From a virus, in the IMG/VR virus record IMGVR_UViG_3300036791_000705, positions 1 through 48,206 of that record: a DNA stretch of 48,206 nt, one strand, 5' to 3'. Below are positions 42,578 to 48,206 of the stretch, piece after piece. A model generated the notes under the pieces. It had not been told where the DNA came from. It did no database searches and was given only the letters and a program-made list of their open reading frames with translations. The position numbers were made by a program, and so were the translations under genes. Positions within the stretch are counted from its first letter, which is position 1. Every line of letters begins with the position of its first letter.

Positions 42578-42621
42578 GGGGGGTGGCCGCCAGACCGTCG
42601 ATCGTTGTCCTAGCGGCCCCC
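42578..42621 (-). terminator. hairpin after the double-HTH gene
   Basis: GGCCGC (42585-42590) pairs with GCGGCC (42613-42618), extended by G/C pairs outside a two-base bulge. It follows the stop of the minus-strand HTH gene by ~20 bp. A short TTTT occurs about 10 nt beyond, so termination is plausible but weak. Confidence 0.4.
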
Positions 42622-42640
42622 AGACGAGTGACAGGCTAGG

Positions 42641-43159
42641 TCACAGCGCCAACAGCGTCGTCCGCCGGATGCGCCAAATGTGCCCGTCGCGAATTGCCGG
42701 CAGGCTGCCATCCCGGCACCCGCGCCGGATGTAGGACTCGGACAGCCCCGCGAACTCAGCCGCTTCGGGGATGGTCAGGAACACCTTCTCAGAAGAACTC
42801 TTCGTAGTAACCTTCTTACTGATGGTTTCTAAGAAGCTTTCTAGGCGCATCAGCGCGGCGCTGTCGGCAGCCGGCGGAACGGCGGGCTGGGCCGCCCCGA
42901 CCACGAGCCCGGTCGCGGCCGGCGCGGGTCCGGTGATGGTGTAGCGGGGCGCGCCGGCTTCCGCACGGGCGCGGCCCAGCCGCTCCACGTCTTCCGTGGC
43001 GTAGACGCGAATCGGCGGGCCGCCGGTCGGGCGCGTCCAGATGTGATTCGCGATCTTCGAGACGCCGAGATTCTCGATCGTCTTCGTGCTGACACCCAGC
43101 CGCTTAGCAGCCTGTGCCTTGGTCAACCATGTCGAATAATCAGGGGTAGAATCAGTCAT
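42641..43159 (-). CDS. double-HTH (excisionase-type) regulator
   Basis: A 172-aa protein with two excisionase/MerR-type helix-turn-helix domains. The N-terminal one (WLTKAQAAKRLGVSTKTIEN) is at residues 11-30. The C-terminal one (LTIPEAAEFAGLSESYIRRG, then WRIRRTTLLAL) spans about 127-172. An Ala/Pro-rich linker joins them. It probably binds two half-sites. GAAG palindromes lie upstream of its start and, in part, inside its own linker DNA, suggesting self-regulation. Candidate master regulator of the control region. Confidence 0.78.
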   Translation of the reverse strand: MTDSTPDYSTWLTKAQAAKRLGVSTKTIENLGVSKIANHIWTRPTGGPPIRVYATEDVERLGRARAEAGAPRYTITGPAPAATGLVVGAAQPAVPPAADSAALMRLESFLETISKKVTTKSSSEKVFLTIPEAAEFAGLSESYIRRGCRDGSLPAIRDGHIWRIRRTTLLAL

Positions 43160-43174
43160 ACCGCTGAGTGTACC

Positions 43175-43222
43175 ACCACGAAGAAGCTTCTACGAAGAAA
43201 GCTTCTAGAAGTTCTTCTAGGT
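43175..43222. promoter_or_regulatory. GAAG palindrome cluster upstream of HTH gene
   Basis: ACCACGAAGAAGCTTCT (43175-43191), then TACGAAGAAAGCTTCT and TAGAAGTTCTTCTAGG: overlapping palindromes such as AGAAGCTTCT and CTTCTAGAAG. It lies just upstream of the double-HTH gene and across the stop of the gene before it. Likely operator array. Confidence 0.6.
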
Positions 43223-43627
43223 GGTTGGCAAATCACTCCCCACGTTCGTGTCAGGTGATGGTAGGAACAGAATCGACTCCGGGTCGGCCGCGAACTCGAA
43301 GAACTGCGCCGGCAGCCGGCCGAGCACCATCCAGCGCAGCCGTTCGAGGAAATTCATCGCCACAAACTGGCTGAGGTAGAAGTTGACCGTGACGATGTTG
43401 GCGGCGTTGCGCGTGAGCACGTCGCTGGCGTCCAGTTGCATGGCACGTAGGGCTAGTTGCTCGTTCACGCGTTCGGCGCGTTCGGCGGTGAGCAGGCGCT
43501 CGATGAGTTTACGCAGGGTTTGGGACTGTTCCGCGACTTCGGCATCGACCGCCGCCGCCAGCGTGTCGATTCGTTCGTTGACTTTGCCGACCGCCGTGTG
43601 ACGATCGGCCTGTTCGGTTGGGTTCAT
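43217..43627 (-). CDS. helical protein upstream of HTH gene
   Basis: A 136-aa protein. Residues 1-70 are a charged coiled coil (VNERIDTLAAAVDAEVAEQ). Residues ~85-115 are more hydrophobic with Phe, Leu and Trp, possibly membrane-associated. ATG 43627 is preceded by GGGGGG; ATG 43645 is an alternative without such a site. Function unknown. Confidence 0.65.
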   Translation of the reverse strand: MNPTEQADRHTAVGKVNERIDTLAAAVDAEVAEQSQTLRKLIERLLTAERAERVNEQLALRAMQLDASDVLTRNAANIVTVNFYLSQFVAMNFLERLRWMVLGRLPAQFFEFAADPESILFLPSPDTNVGSDLPTT

Positions 43628-43644
43628 GGTTCCCCCCGCGCGCA

Positions 43645-43672
43645 TTGTACCCGCAGGGCTCTATCGTATAAA
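43645..43672 (+). promoter_or_regulatory. rightward promoter of the right arm
   Basis: TTGTAC (43645-43650), a 16-bp spacer and TATAAA (43667-43672). ATG 43684 follows 11 nt later without a ribosome site, so the mRNA would have only a few bases of leader. It stands between the divergent genes at 43627 and 43684. Confidence 0.55.
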
Positions 43673-43683
43673 GTGATTGGCCG

Positions 43684-43917
43684 ATGAAAATCCCAGACTT
43701 CAAGTTAGGCGCGACCGGTGAGTTCCCACGCGGCAGAGCCGATGCCACCGATGAAGGCGAATTGCGGCTGGCGCTCGCCGCTGACCACACGAACGCGATC
43801 GTGCGGATCGAATTCGGGAAGCCCATCGCGTGGATCGGACTCGCGAGCAGCGACGCGCGCGCGCTGGCGAAGATGTTGAACGACAAGGCGGACGAGATCG
43901 ATAAACGCAAATCGTGA
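43684..43917 (+). CDS. conserved small phage protein
   Basis: A 77-aa protein with ATGEFPRGRA, then EGELRLALAADHTN and FGKPIAWIGL. This matches a conserved phage family of unknown function. The start is set by the promoter 11 nt upstream. First gene of the rightward arm. Confidence 0.75.
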   Translation: MKIPDFKLGATGEFPRGRADATDEGELRLALAADHTNAIVRIEFGKPIAWIGLASSDARALAKMLNDKADEIDKRKS

Positions 43918-43930
43918 AAGGTGGTGGTTC

Positions 43931-45313
43931 ATGCGCCATCGACAAACCGATCCGGTCGGCGACGCGCTCACGCGCGTGGAATCCACGCTGGCCGTGCATA
44001 CCGACGCGGTGGCCCATCTCCGCGACGTGTACGATCAGAGCCAACCCACCCCGCCACCCGACGATGTGATCTATGTGACGGCCGGCCAAGACTTGCGGGC
44101 GATTCTGGAGCAAGCGCCGCCGGGTGCCGTCGTGAGCTGCGAAGCCGCCACCTACCAAGGCCCGTTCATCCTGACCAAGCCCGTGTCGTTGCGCGCCACC
44201 AACGCCATCGAGGGCCGGGCCGGGCTCGACATGCCGGTGTGGCTCACGTCCGGGGCCGAAGATACGGTGAGCGTGCGCGGTCCCGATGTGAAAGTCCTGA
44301 GCGTGGGGGTCAAGAACACGAATCCGGATTATCAGCTCGTGGCGATCACGCGGGACGCCACGCGCACCCTCATCGATCGCGTGTCCTGTCTCGGCGATCC
44401 GGTCTACGGCCAGCGGCGCGGCATCCGTCCCGAGGGGACCGATGTCGCCATCCTGCGCAGCTACGTCGATGCCATCGGGCGCGTGGGGCTGGAGACGCAA
44501 GCCCTCTGCGGGATCGTCGGCGGGCGCAACATCCTGATTGACGATAGCGAGCTGGCGGGCGCGGCGGAAGCGGTGATGTTCGGCGGCGGCGATACGCCGT
44601 CACCGGACCTGACACCCACCACCATTCGGATCACGCGCAGCATCCTGACGAAGCGGCCCGAGTGGTACCAAATGGGCTGGCAGATCAAAAACGCGTTTGA
44701 GCTGAAAAACGCGCGCAACGTGTACGTCGCGGACACCGTGATGCGGTACGCCGGCATGGCGGAAGGACAGGGCGCGTTCGATCAGGTCTTCACCCCACGC
44801 AATCAGGATGGCGGATCGCCGTGGGCCTGTGTCGAAGATGTGCTGATCGAACGGTGCCGCTGCGAGATTGCTGGCGGCTGTCTCTCCCTGATGGGCAGCG
44901 ACTACGTGCATCCGAGCGGGATGCTCCGGAACATCACGATCCGAGACGTGCTGTTCGATGAGATCGATCCGTGGGGCATCACCGGGGGAACGGGGAATTG
45001 CATCTATCTGCAGCGTGCCCCGGAGCACGTCACCATCGAGCGCGTGACGATTCGCGGCCAGCATCTCAACGCGGCGATCTACTTCGGGCCAGACATGCCA
45101 CCGCCGTGGTGCGTGATGCGCGACATCGTGGTGCCGCCAGAGTTCACCAACCCGCACGAGAACGATCCGTACTTGTGGAAGATTGACGGCGGCGGGCAGG
45201 GCGAGGCAGCGGTGCGCGCGTTCTGCACGTTCCCCGACGACGCGAGCAAAAACATCGTCATCGAACGCGTCGGCACGCCGGATGCGGCCGGCGCGAGTGG
45301 GTATCCCGCATGA
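43931..45313 (+). CDS. right-handed beta-helix protein
   Basis: A 460-aa protein. After a helical N-terminus, residues ~45-440 show repeated strand-turn patterns (NILIDDSELAGAAEAVMFGG, WQIKNAFELKNARNVYVAD, DVLIERCRCEIAGGC) of a parallel beta-helix. The AEAVMFGG ... WQIKNAFELKNA ... RNQDGGSPW series matches a family of secreted bacterial beta-helix proteins. It may be a tailspike-like polysaccharide-binding protein or an acquired bacterial gene. It lies alone on the plus strand, far from the fibre genes. Confidence 0.75.
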   Translation: MRHRQTDPVGDALTRVESTLAVHTDAVAHLRDVYDQSQPTPPPDDVIYVTAGQDLRAILEQAPPGAVVSCEAATYQGPFILTKPVSLRATNAIEGRAGLDMPVWLTSGAEDTVSVRGPDVKVLSVGVKNTNPDYQLVAITRDATRTLIDRVSCLGDPVYGQRRGIRPEGTDVAILRSYVDAIGRVGLETQALCGIVGGRNILIDDSELAGAAEAVMFGGGDTPSPDLTPTTIRITRSILTKRPEWYQMGWQIKNAFELKNARNVYVADTVMRYAGMAEGQGAFDQVFTPRNQDGGSPWACVEDVLIERCRCEIAGGCLSLMGSDYVHPSGMLRNITIRDVLFDEIDPWGITGGTGNCIYLQRAPEHVTIERVTIRGQHLNAAIYFGPDMPPPWCVMRDIVVPPEFTNPHENDPYLWKIDGGGQGEAAVRAFCTFPDDASKNIVIERVGTPDAAGASGYPA

Positions 45314-45609
45314 CACGAGCTGAATTTTTCGCGGAGTACACACGTCTCGGCCACGCCATCCAGAGCGGCGTGGCCTACGAAATGAACGACCCGAACAACA
45401 AATCGACCGACGCGAAGCATCTGCGCGTGGGGATCAATTGCAACATGTGTGACCACGGGTCGCTGGTCGGCCTCTTGATCGAAAAAGGGCTCATCGATGA
45501 ACAGGATTATTTCGCCGCGATTTTGAAGGGTCTTCGAGAGGAAATCGAGCGGTACGAAACGCGCCTGAACCAACACTTTGGTGGCGGCGACCGAATCACC
45601 TTGGCATGA
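45310..45609 (+). CDS. conserved small phage protein
   Basis: A 99-aa protein with TDAKHLRVGIN, then a LVGLLIEKGLI segment. This is a conserved phage family of unknown function. ATGA overlap with the beta-helix gene. Confidence 0.75.
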   Translation: MTRAEFFAEYTRLGHAIQSGVAYEMNDPNNKSTDAKHLRVGINCNMCDHGSLVGLLIEKGLIDEQDYFAAILKGLREEIERYETRLNQHFGGGDRITLA

Positions 45610-45612
45610 GCC

Positions 45613-45810
45613 ATGACTCCGAACGCGATCAAGGACCGACTGGCCGGGTGCATCTACTTCGCCGACATGGAGCTGCAGGGCCGCCCGTCCGTGCTCTGGA
45701 CGATGCTGCCGGTGTCGCAGCAAATCTGGTACGTCAACGCAGCGGCCAAGGTACTGAAACATGCCGCCACACGAAAAGTCCCCAGCCGTCCGCCTCGTCA
45801 AAAACTCTGA
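45613..45810 (+). CDS. small protein, unknown
   Basis: A 65-aa protein with two Trp and a basic tail. It starts 3 bp past the previous stop. The 3' end overlaps the next gene by 50 nt in another frame. Function unknown. Confidence 0.6.
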   Translation: MTPNAIKDRLAGCIYFADMELQGRPSVLWTMLPVSQQIWYVNAAAKVLKHAATRKVPSRPPRQKL

Positions 45811-46078
45811 GCCCTGCGTGCGGTACCTCGTGGGGTTCGATGACGATGAGATTGAACAGCTCGCGCAAGGGGTCTGCCCCGAAGTGGTGGCGTTGCGCGC
45901 GTGGGAGTGCCTGAAATGGAAACGCGAAGGCAGCCGAAACAACGCGCGCGAATTATCCAACCACCACGAGCCGGCACGTACGTCGATGGCATCGGCGTCC
46001 TGCGCTGCAACCGGTGTCTCGGCGTCGCGCCGCACTGCAAGTGTTCGAAAACATTCTGGTGCGCGACGTGCGGGGTGA
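45761..46078 (+). CDS. small protein with overlapping tail
   Basis: A 105-aa reading. Residues 1 to ~60 look normal (CVRYLVGFDDDEIEQLAQG, then ALRAWECLKW), but the last ~45 are Ala/Ser/Arg-rich and overlap the next gene by 163 nt. The end may be spurious or overprinted. Function unknown. Confidence 0.5.
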   Translation: MPPHEKSPAVRLVKNSEPCVRYLVGFDDDEIEQLAQGVCPEVVALRAWECLKWKREGSRNNARELSNHHEPARTSMASASCAATGVSASRRTASVRKHSGARRAG

Positions 46079-46185
46079 CAGATCGCCGACTCTTCCGCAC
46101 CAGTGAGCCGCGCCGTTGCAAACGCTGCCGGCGGGCATACAATGCGCAGCGGAAACGGGAGCTGAGCGGCCAAGGGGGAAGGTAG
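45916..46185 (+). CDS. zinc-finger protein, basic
   Basis: An 89-aa, Arg/Lys-rich protein with CNRC, CKC, CATC and CKRC: eight or more Cys forming two zinc knuckles (residues ~35-80). Likely binds nucleic acid. ATG 45916; a GTG at 45901 would add five residues. Confidence 0.7.
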   Translation: METRRQPKQRARIIQPPRAGTYVDGIGVLRCNRCLGVAPHCKCSKTFWCATCGVTDRRLFRTSEPRRCKRCRRAYNAQRKRELSGQGGR

Positions 46186-46191
46186 GCCACC

Positions 46192-46329
46192 ATGTTGACA
46201 GTCGCCATCCTCATTCTCGTGTCGGCGTTCATCATCACGATCCTCTCGTCGCTGGGCAAGGCTCCGCTCTGGATCAGCGTGCTTTTGGTGATCATCCTGC
46301 TGATGTTGCAGAGTCTGCCGCTGCGATGA
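46192..46329 (+). CDS. 45-aa two-helix membrane protein
   Basis: Read from the sequence: MLTVAILILVSAFIITILSS, then GKAP, then a second hydrophobic helix and SLPLR. Two membrane helices with a four-residue turn. GGGGGAAGG lies ~13 nt before ATG 46192. It overlaps the next gene (ATGA). Size and topology suit a small holin or other inner-membrane phage protein. Confidence 0.7.
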   Translation: MLTVAILILVSAFIITILSSLGKAPLWISVLLVIILLMLQSLPLR

Positions 46330-46778
46330 CGATTCGTCAGTTAGACAAGTCGGAGATTGAAGCCTTAGCGGCCACGTGTCGGCCCTATGAAATTCCGGGG
46401 GCGGTTCTCGTTGAAAAGTCCACGCTGCTCTCGCTGTGCAACGAAGCGATGTATGCGCGGTCCCAAGCCGGGCAGGGGACACTAGAAGTCCGGTCCCTTG
46501 TCTCGATGCGGGATGGGTTGCCGTACGTCACGCTGGTGATGGGTAACACGCGAGTGCAACTGAACGTGAAGGAAGCCCTGCACCATGCGTTCGTGCTGCT
46601 GCAGGTGGCGGCCGGCGCAGCGGCTGACGGGTTCCTAGTGGCCTTCACCGCCGAACATCTCGAACTCTCACCAGCGGCGCGGACGGGTGTGTTGAAAGCC
46701 TTTCGCGAGTATCGAGACACGAAACTGGAGCTGCTCAGCCCCGATGATCTGCCGCTGCCGCAGCCAGAAGACGAATGA
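46326..46778 (+). CDS. conserved-looking phage protein, unknown
   Basis: A 150-aa alpha/beta protein. The middle (VEKSTLLSLCNEAMYARSQA) is helical; later VTLVMGNTRVQLN is a strand pair. The C-terminus is acidic. ATGA at both ends. No enzyme motif seen. Confidence 0.68.
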   Translation: MTIRQLDKSEIEALAATCRPYEIPGAVLVEKSTLLSLCNEAMYARSQAGQGTLEVRSLVSMRDGLPYVTLVMGNTRVQLNVKEALHHAFVLLQVAAGAAADGFLVAFTAEHLELSPAARTGVLKAFREYRDTKLELLSPDDLPLPQPEDE

Positions 46779-46927
46779 CCAACATCCAAGACGAGCGCGA
46801 TCGGACGATGCACATAGTGATGGCGATCCGATCGCTCAAAGAGCTGCGCAAGCTTTACAAGGTCGCGTTGGAGATGGTCTTAGAAGAAGTGAAGGAAGAT
46901 ATCGCACTCCACAAACGTGACAGGTGA
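46775..46927 (+). CDS. 50-aa helical protein
   Basis: Read from the sequence: a charged helix (KELRKLYKVALEMVLEEVKE) ending HKRDR. Start in an ATGA overlap. The ACGTGACAGG motif (46915-46924) spans its end and supplies the ribosome site for the next gene. Function unknown. Confidence 0.62.
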   Translation: MTNIQDERDRTMHIVMAIRSLKELRKLYKVALEMVLEEVKEDIALHKRDR

Positions 46928-47130
46928 TGCGCTCCCTTAATCAAATCGTCAACGCCGTGATTCGCGACCGCCGCGCCCTCGATGCAATCGCTGAGGCTCT
47001 GGAAGTTGCTGTCGAGCGGAACATGGAACCAAGTTTCGACGCAATCGCGCGCGCTCTGCGCTCGACCGGCCGCAGGGTTGGCCGCCATGACAGGGTGAAA
47101 AGGGCCGCCCCCGAACGAATTGCCACGTGA
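46927..47130 (+). CDS. small helical protein, basic tail
   Basis: A 67-aa protein of two helices (NQIVNAVIRDRRALDAIAEA) with a basic end. ATG 46927 shares a base with the previous stop; a GTG at 46924 is possible. Last gene of the rightward arm. Confidence 0.62.
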   Translation: MRSLNQIVNAVIRDRRALDAIAEALEVAVERNMEPSFDAIARALRSTGRRVGRHDRVKRAAPERIAT

Positions 47131-47144
47131 GTCACCAACGCCCG

Positions 47145-47162
47145 CGCTGCGGAATTGCAGCG
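47145..47162. terminator. hairpin between convergent arms
   Basis: CGCTGC-GGAATT-GCAGCG: a 6-bp stem with a 6-nt loop in the 73-bp gap between convergent genes. There is no T-run on either side, so termination is plausible only by position. Confidence 0.4.
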
Positions 47163-47203
47163 ACCGGAACACCCCTCACATGGCCGGCGGCCCTCCCAGA
47201 ACT

Positions 47204-47647
47204 TTACGCCTTCCGTGCGCGTCGGGCGCGACGTTTGGCGGCCTTAGCCTTGCGCGTGGCCAAAGCCTTGGCACGCATCTCTGGTGTGAACACGGGCCGG
47301 TGCCCATCTGCCGCGCGCTGCTCCGCGAGCCGCTTGCCGTGGCGTCGCCGCACCATCGTGGATACGCTGTCCTGTTGCCGGCCAATCGCCGCCATGACCG
47401 CCGGGGGCAGCATGAGATTGATCGCCGGCTGGCCGTTCGTGTTGACCAGCGTGACGAAGACCGTGTGGCCTTCTTCCCACTTCACCGTCTGCACGATGTA
47501 GCGCGACAGGTTGCCGTAGAAGTCGAGTGCCTGAACAACCGCCGGGGCGGTGTGCGCCCCGTTCGGCAATCCAATCAGGCCGCTGAGCGCCAGCTCGAAC
47601 GGGTCAGTTGGCAGCACGGCGCTGCGGTCATCGCGTTCGTTAGCCAT
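47204..47647 (-). CDS. conserved hypothetical with basic tail
   Basis: A 147-aa protein: strands around FYGNLSRYIVQTVKWEEG and TVFVTLVNTNGQPAINLMLP, then a long Arg/Lys/Ala tail (about residues 100-147) likely to bind DNA or RNA. TGATG junction with the gene upstream. Function unknown. Confidence 0.7.
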   Translation of the reverse strand: MANERDDRSAVLPTDPFELALSGLIGLPNGAHTAPAVVQALDFYGNLSRYIVQTVKWEEGHTVFVTLVNTNGQPAINLMLPPAVMAAIGRQQDSVSTMVRRRHGKRLAEQRAADGHRPVFTPEMRAKALATRKAKAAKRRARRARKA

Positions 47648-47859
47648 CAGCGCGCCTCCCGCAGCCGCTTCAGCTCCGCGCCCTGCTCCATGACCAACTC
47701 GCGCAGCACGTCGATGCTCTCACGCAGATCGACCAGTTGCGTTTCCATATCAAGCTTGCCCGTGAGCGCCTGTTGCATCCCGGCAATAATCTCGTCGCGA
47801 CCTTCGTCGGCCATTCGGACCCCAGCCAGCATCTTGGCAAATCCCTGTTCTAGACTCAT
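47647..47859 (-). CDS. small coiled-coil protein
   Basis: A 70-aa helical protein starting MSLEQGFAKML, with a C-terminal coiled coil (LRESIDVLRELVMEQGAELK). GGAGG stands 5 nt before ATG 47859, a textbook ribosome site, so this start is preferred to earlier ones in frame. Driven by promoter D. Confidence 0.72.
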   Translation of the reverse strand: MSLEQGFAKMLAGVRMADEGRDEIIAGMQQALTGKLDMETQLVDLRESIDVLRELVMEQGAELKRLREAR

Positions 47860-47875
47860 CGAACCTCCACGAACG

Positions 47876-47904
47876 ATCTTACCACCGACAATCATGATAA
47901 TCAA
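47876..47904 (-). promoter_or_regulatory. early promoter/operator D (leftward)
   Basis: On the minus strand TTGATT (47904-47899), a 17-bp spacer and TAAGAT (47881-47876). The region carries ATCATGATTGTC, and just upstream ACAACCTTGATT, so both operator variants of the plus-strand promoters overlap here. Unlike those, it has a normal leader with GGAGG. Confidence 0.68.
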
Positions 47905-47950
47905 GGTTGTCGTACACGTTCGTGTGGCGTGGAGCCCCCACGCATAACCG

Positions 47951-48103
47951 CTAACCGCGTGTCAACAGGAGCCGGCGAGCTGCGTGGGCCGCCTTCCGGG
48001 CGTGCCGGCCAGCCTGCACCGGGCGGCGCTCGTGGATCGCCCAGAGCATGGCCCGCGTCGAAATCCGCAAGAGACGTTCCCAACGTGTCAAGAGAAATCG
48101 CAT
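47951..48103 (-). CDS. 50-aa basic protein
   Basis: An Arg-rich helical protein (MRFLLTRWERLLRISTRAML, then AIHERRP and GRHARKAAHAARRLL). GGGGGC precedes ATG 48103. I recall similar small phage proteins of unknown function. Beyond it, 48104-48206 holds a GTTCTC/GAGAA inverted pair and nothing else clear. Confidence 0.6.
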   Translation of the reverse strand: MRFLLTRWERLLRISTRAMLWAIHERRPVQAGRHARKAAHAARRLLLTRG

Positions 48104-48206
48104 CGAGCCCCCAAGAAAAAACAGGTTGCAAAGTGAGCCGGCCATGTGCTAAAAGAGTTCTCGCGTTCAAGAGAAAACGCCTTCGGCGCTGAAGGACCGC
48201 TACGCG

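Overview
The window reads as all or nearly all of the genome of a tailed phage with a GC-rich host. The capsid and packaging genes are recognisable (large terminase, portal, scaffold, major capsid protein, head-tail adaptor). Genes are packed with ATGA or TGATG junctions. I see no rRNA, tRNA or CRISPR array, and no integrase or DNA polymerase. There is no long tape-measure gene and no tail-tube or sheath gene. Adaptor, tail-tube-like, fibre and internal-virion-like genes do occur, so a short-tailed (podovirus-like) particle is the best inference. The host cannot be named from the sequence.

Layout. (1) 1-519: GC-rich low-complexity DNA with an 87-bp tandem repeat and a strong hairpin. (2) 520-3646, minus strand: a three-gene operon of a MoxR-type AAA+ ATPase, a 298-aa partner and a protein combining a zinc-peptidase motif with a VWA domain. 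(3) 3647-4103: AT-richer regulatory DNA. (4) 4104-9930, plus strand: about 21 small genes, many with zinc ribbons, one ribbon-helix-helix regulator and three near-identical promoter/operator units placed directly on start codons. (5) 9931-41938, minus strand, transcribed right to left: a replication-initiator-like gene with internal iterons, a DUF1064 nuclease-like gene, terminase, portal, scaffold, capsid, minor head proteins, adaptor, tail/hub proteins, a collagen-like fibre with an S74 chaperone tail, internal-virion-like proteins, a glycosidase-like protein and a small lipoprotein. (6) 41939-43683: a control region with a strong leftward promoter, a leader without a clear gene, two terminators, a double-HTH regulator and operator-like palindromes. 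(7) 43684-47130, plus strand: a beta-helix protein and small conserved phage genes, including a 45-aa two-helix membrane protein. (8) 47204-48103, minus strand: three small genes, two of them driven by a fourth copy of the early promoter/operator.

How it may work together (inference): the early plus-strand arm, and the small minus-strand arm at the right end, share an ACAATCATGATTGT-type operator overlapping the promoter. The ribbon-helix-helix protein at 7563 is a natural candidate to bind it. Three of the four copies put the -10 box 6-7 nt before ATG, which predicts leaderless mRNAs. The leftward operon (replication, then packaging and structure) appears gated by a promoter at 42495-42523 whose leader meets a terminator at 42085-42117 before the first gene, which suggests attenuation or antitermination. 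Gene functions marked unknown really are unknown to me; family names come from recall of motifs, not from a search.
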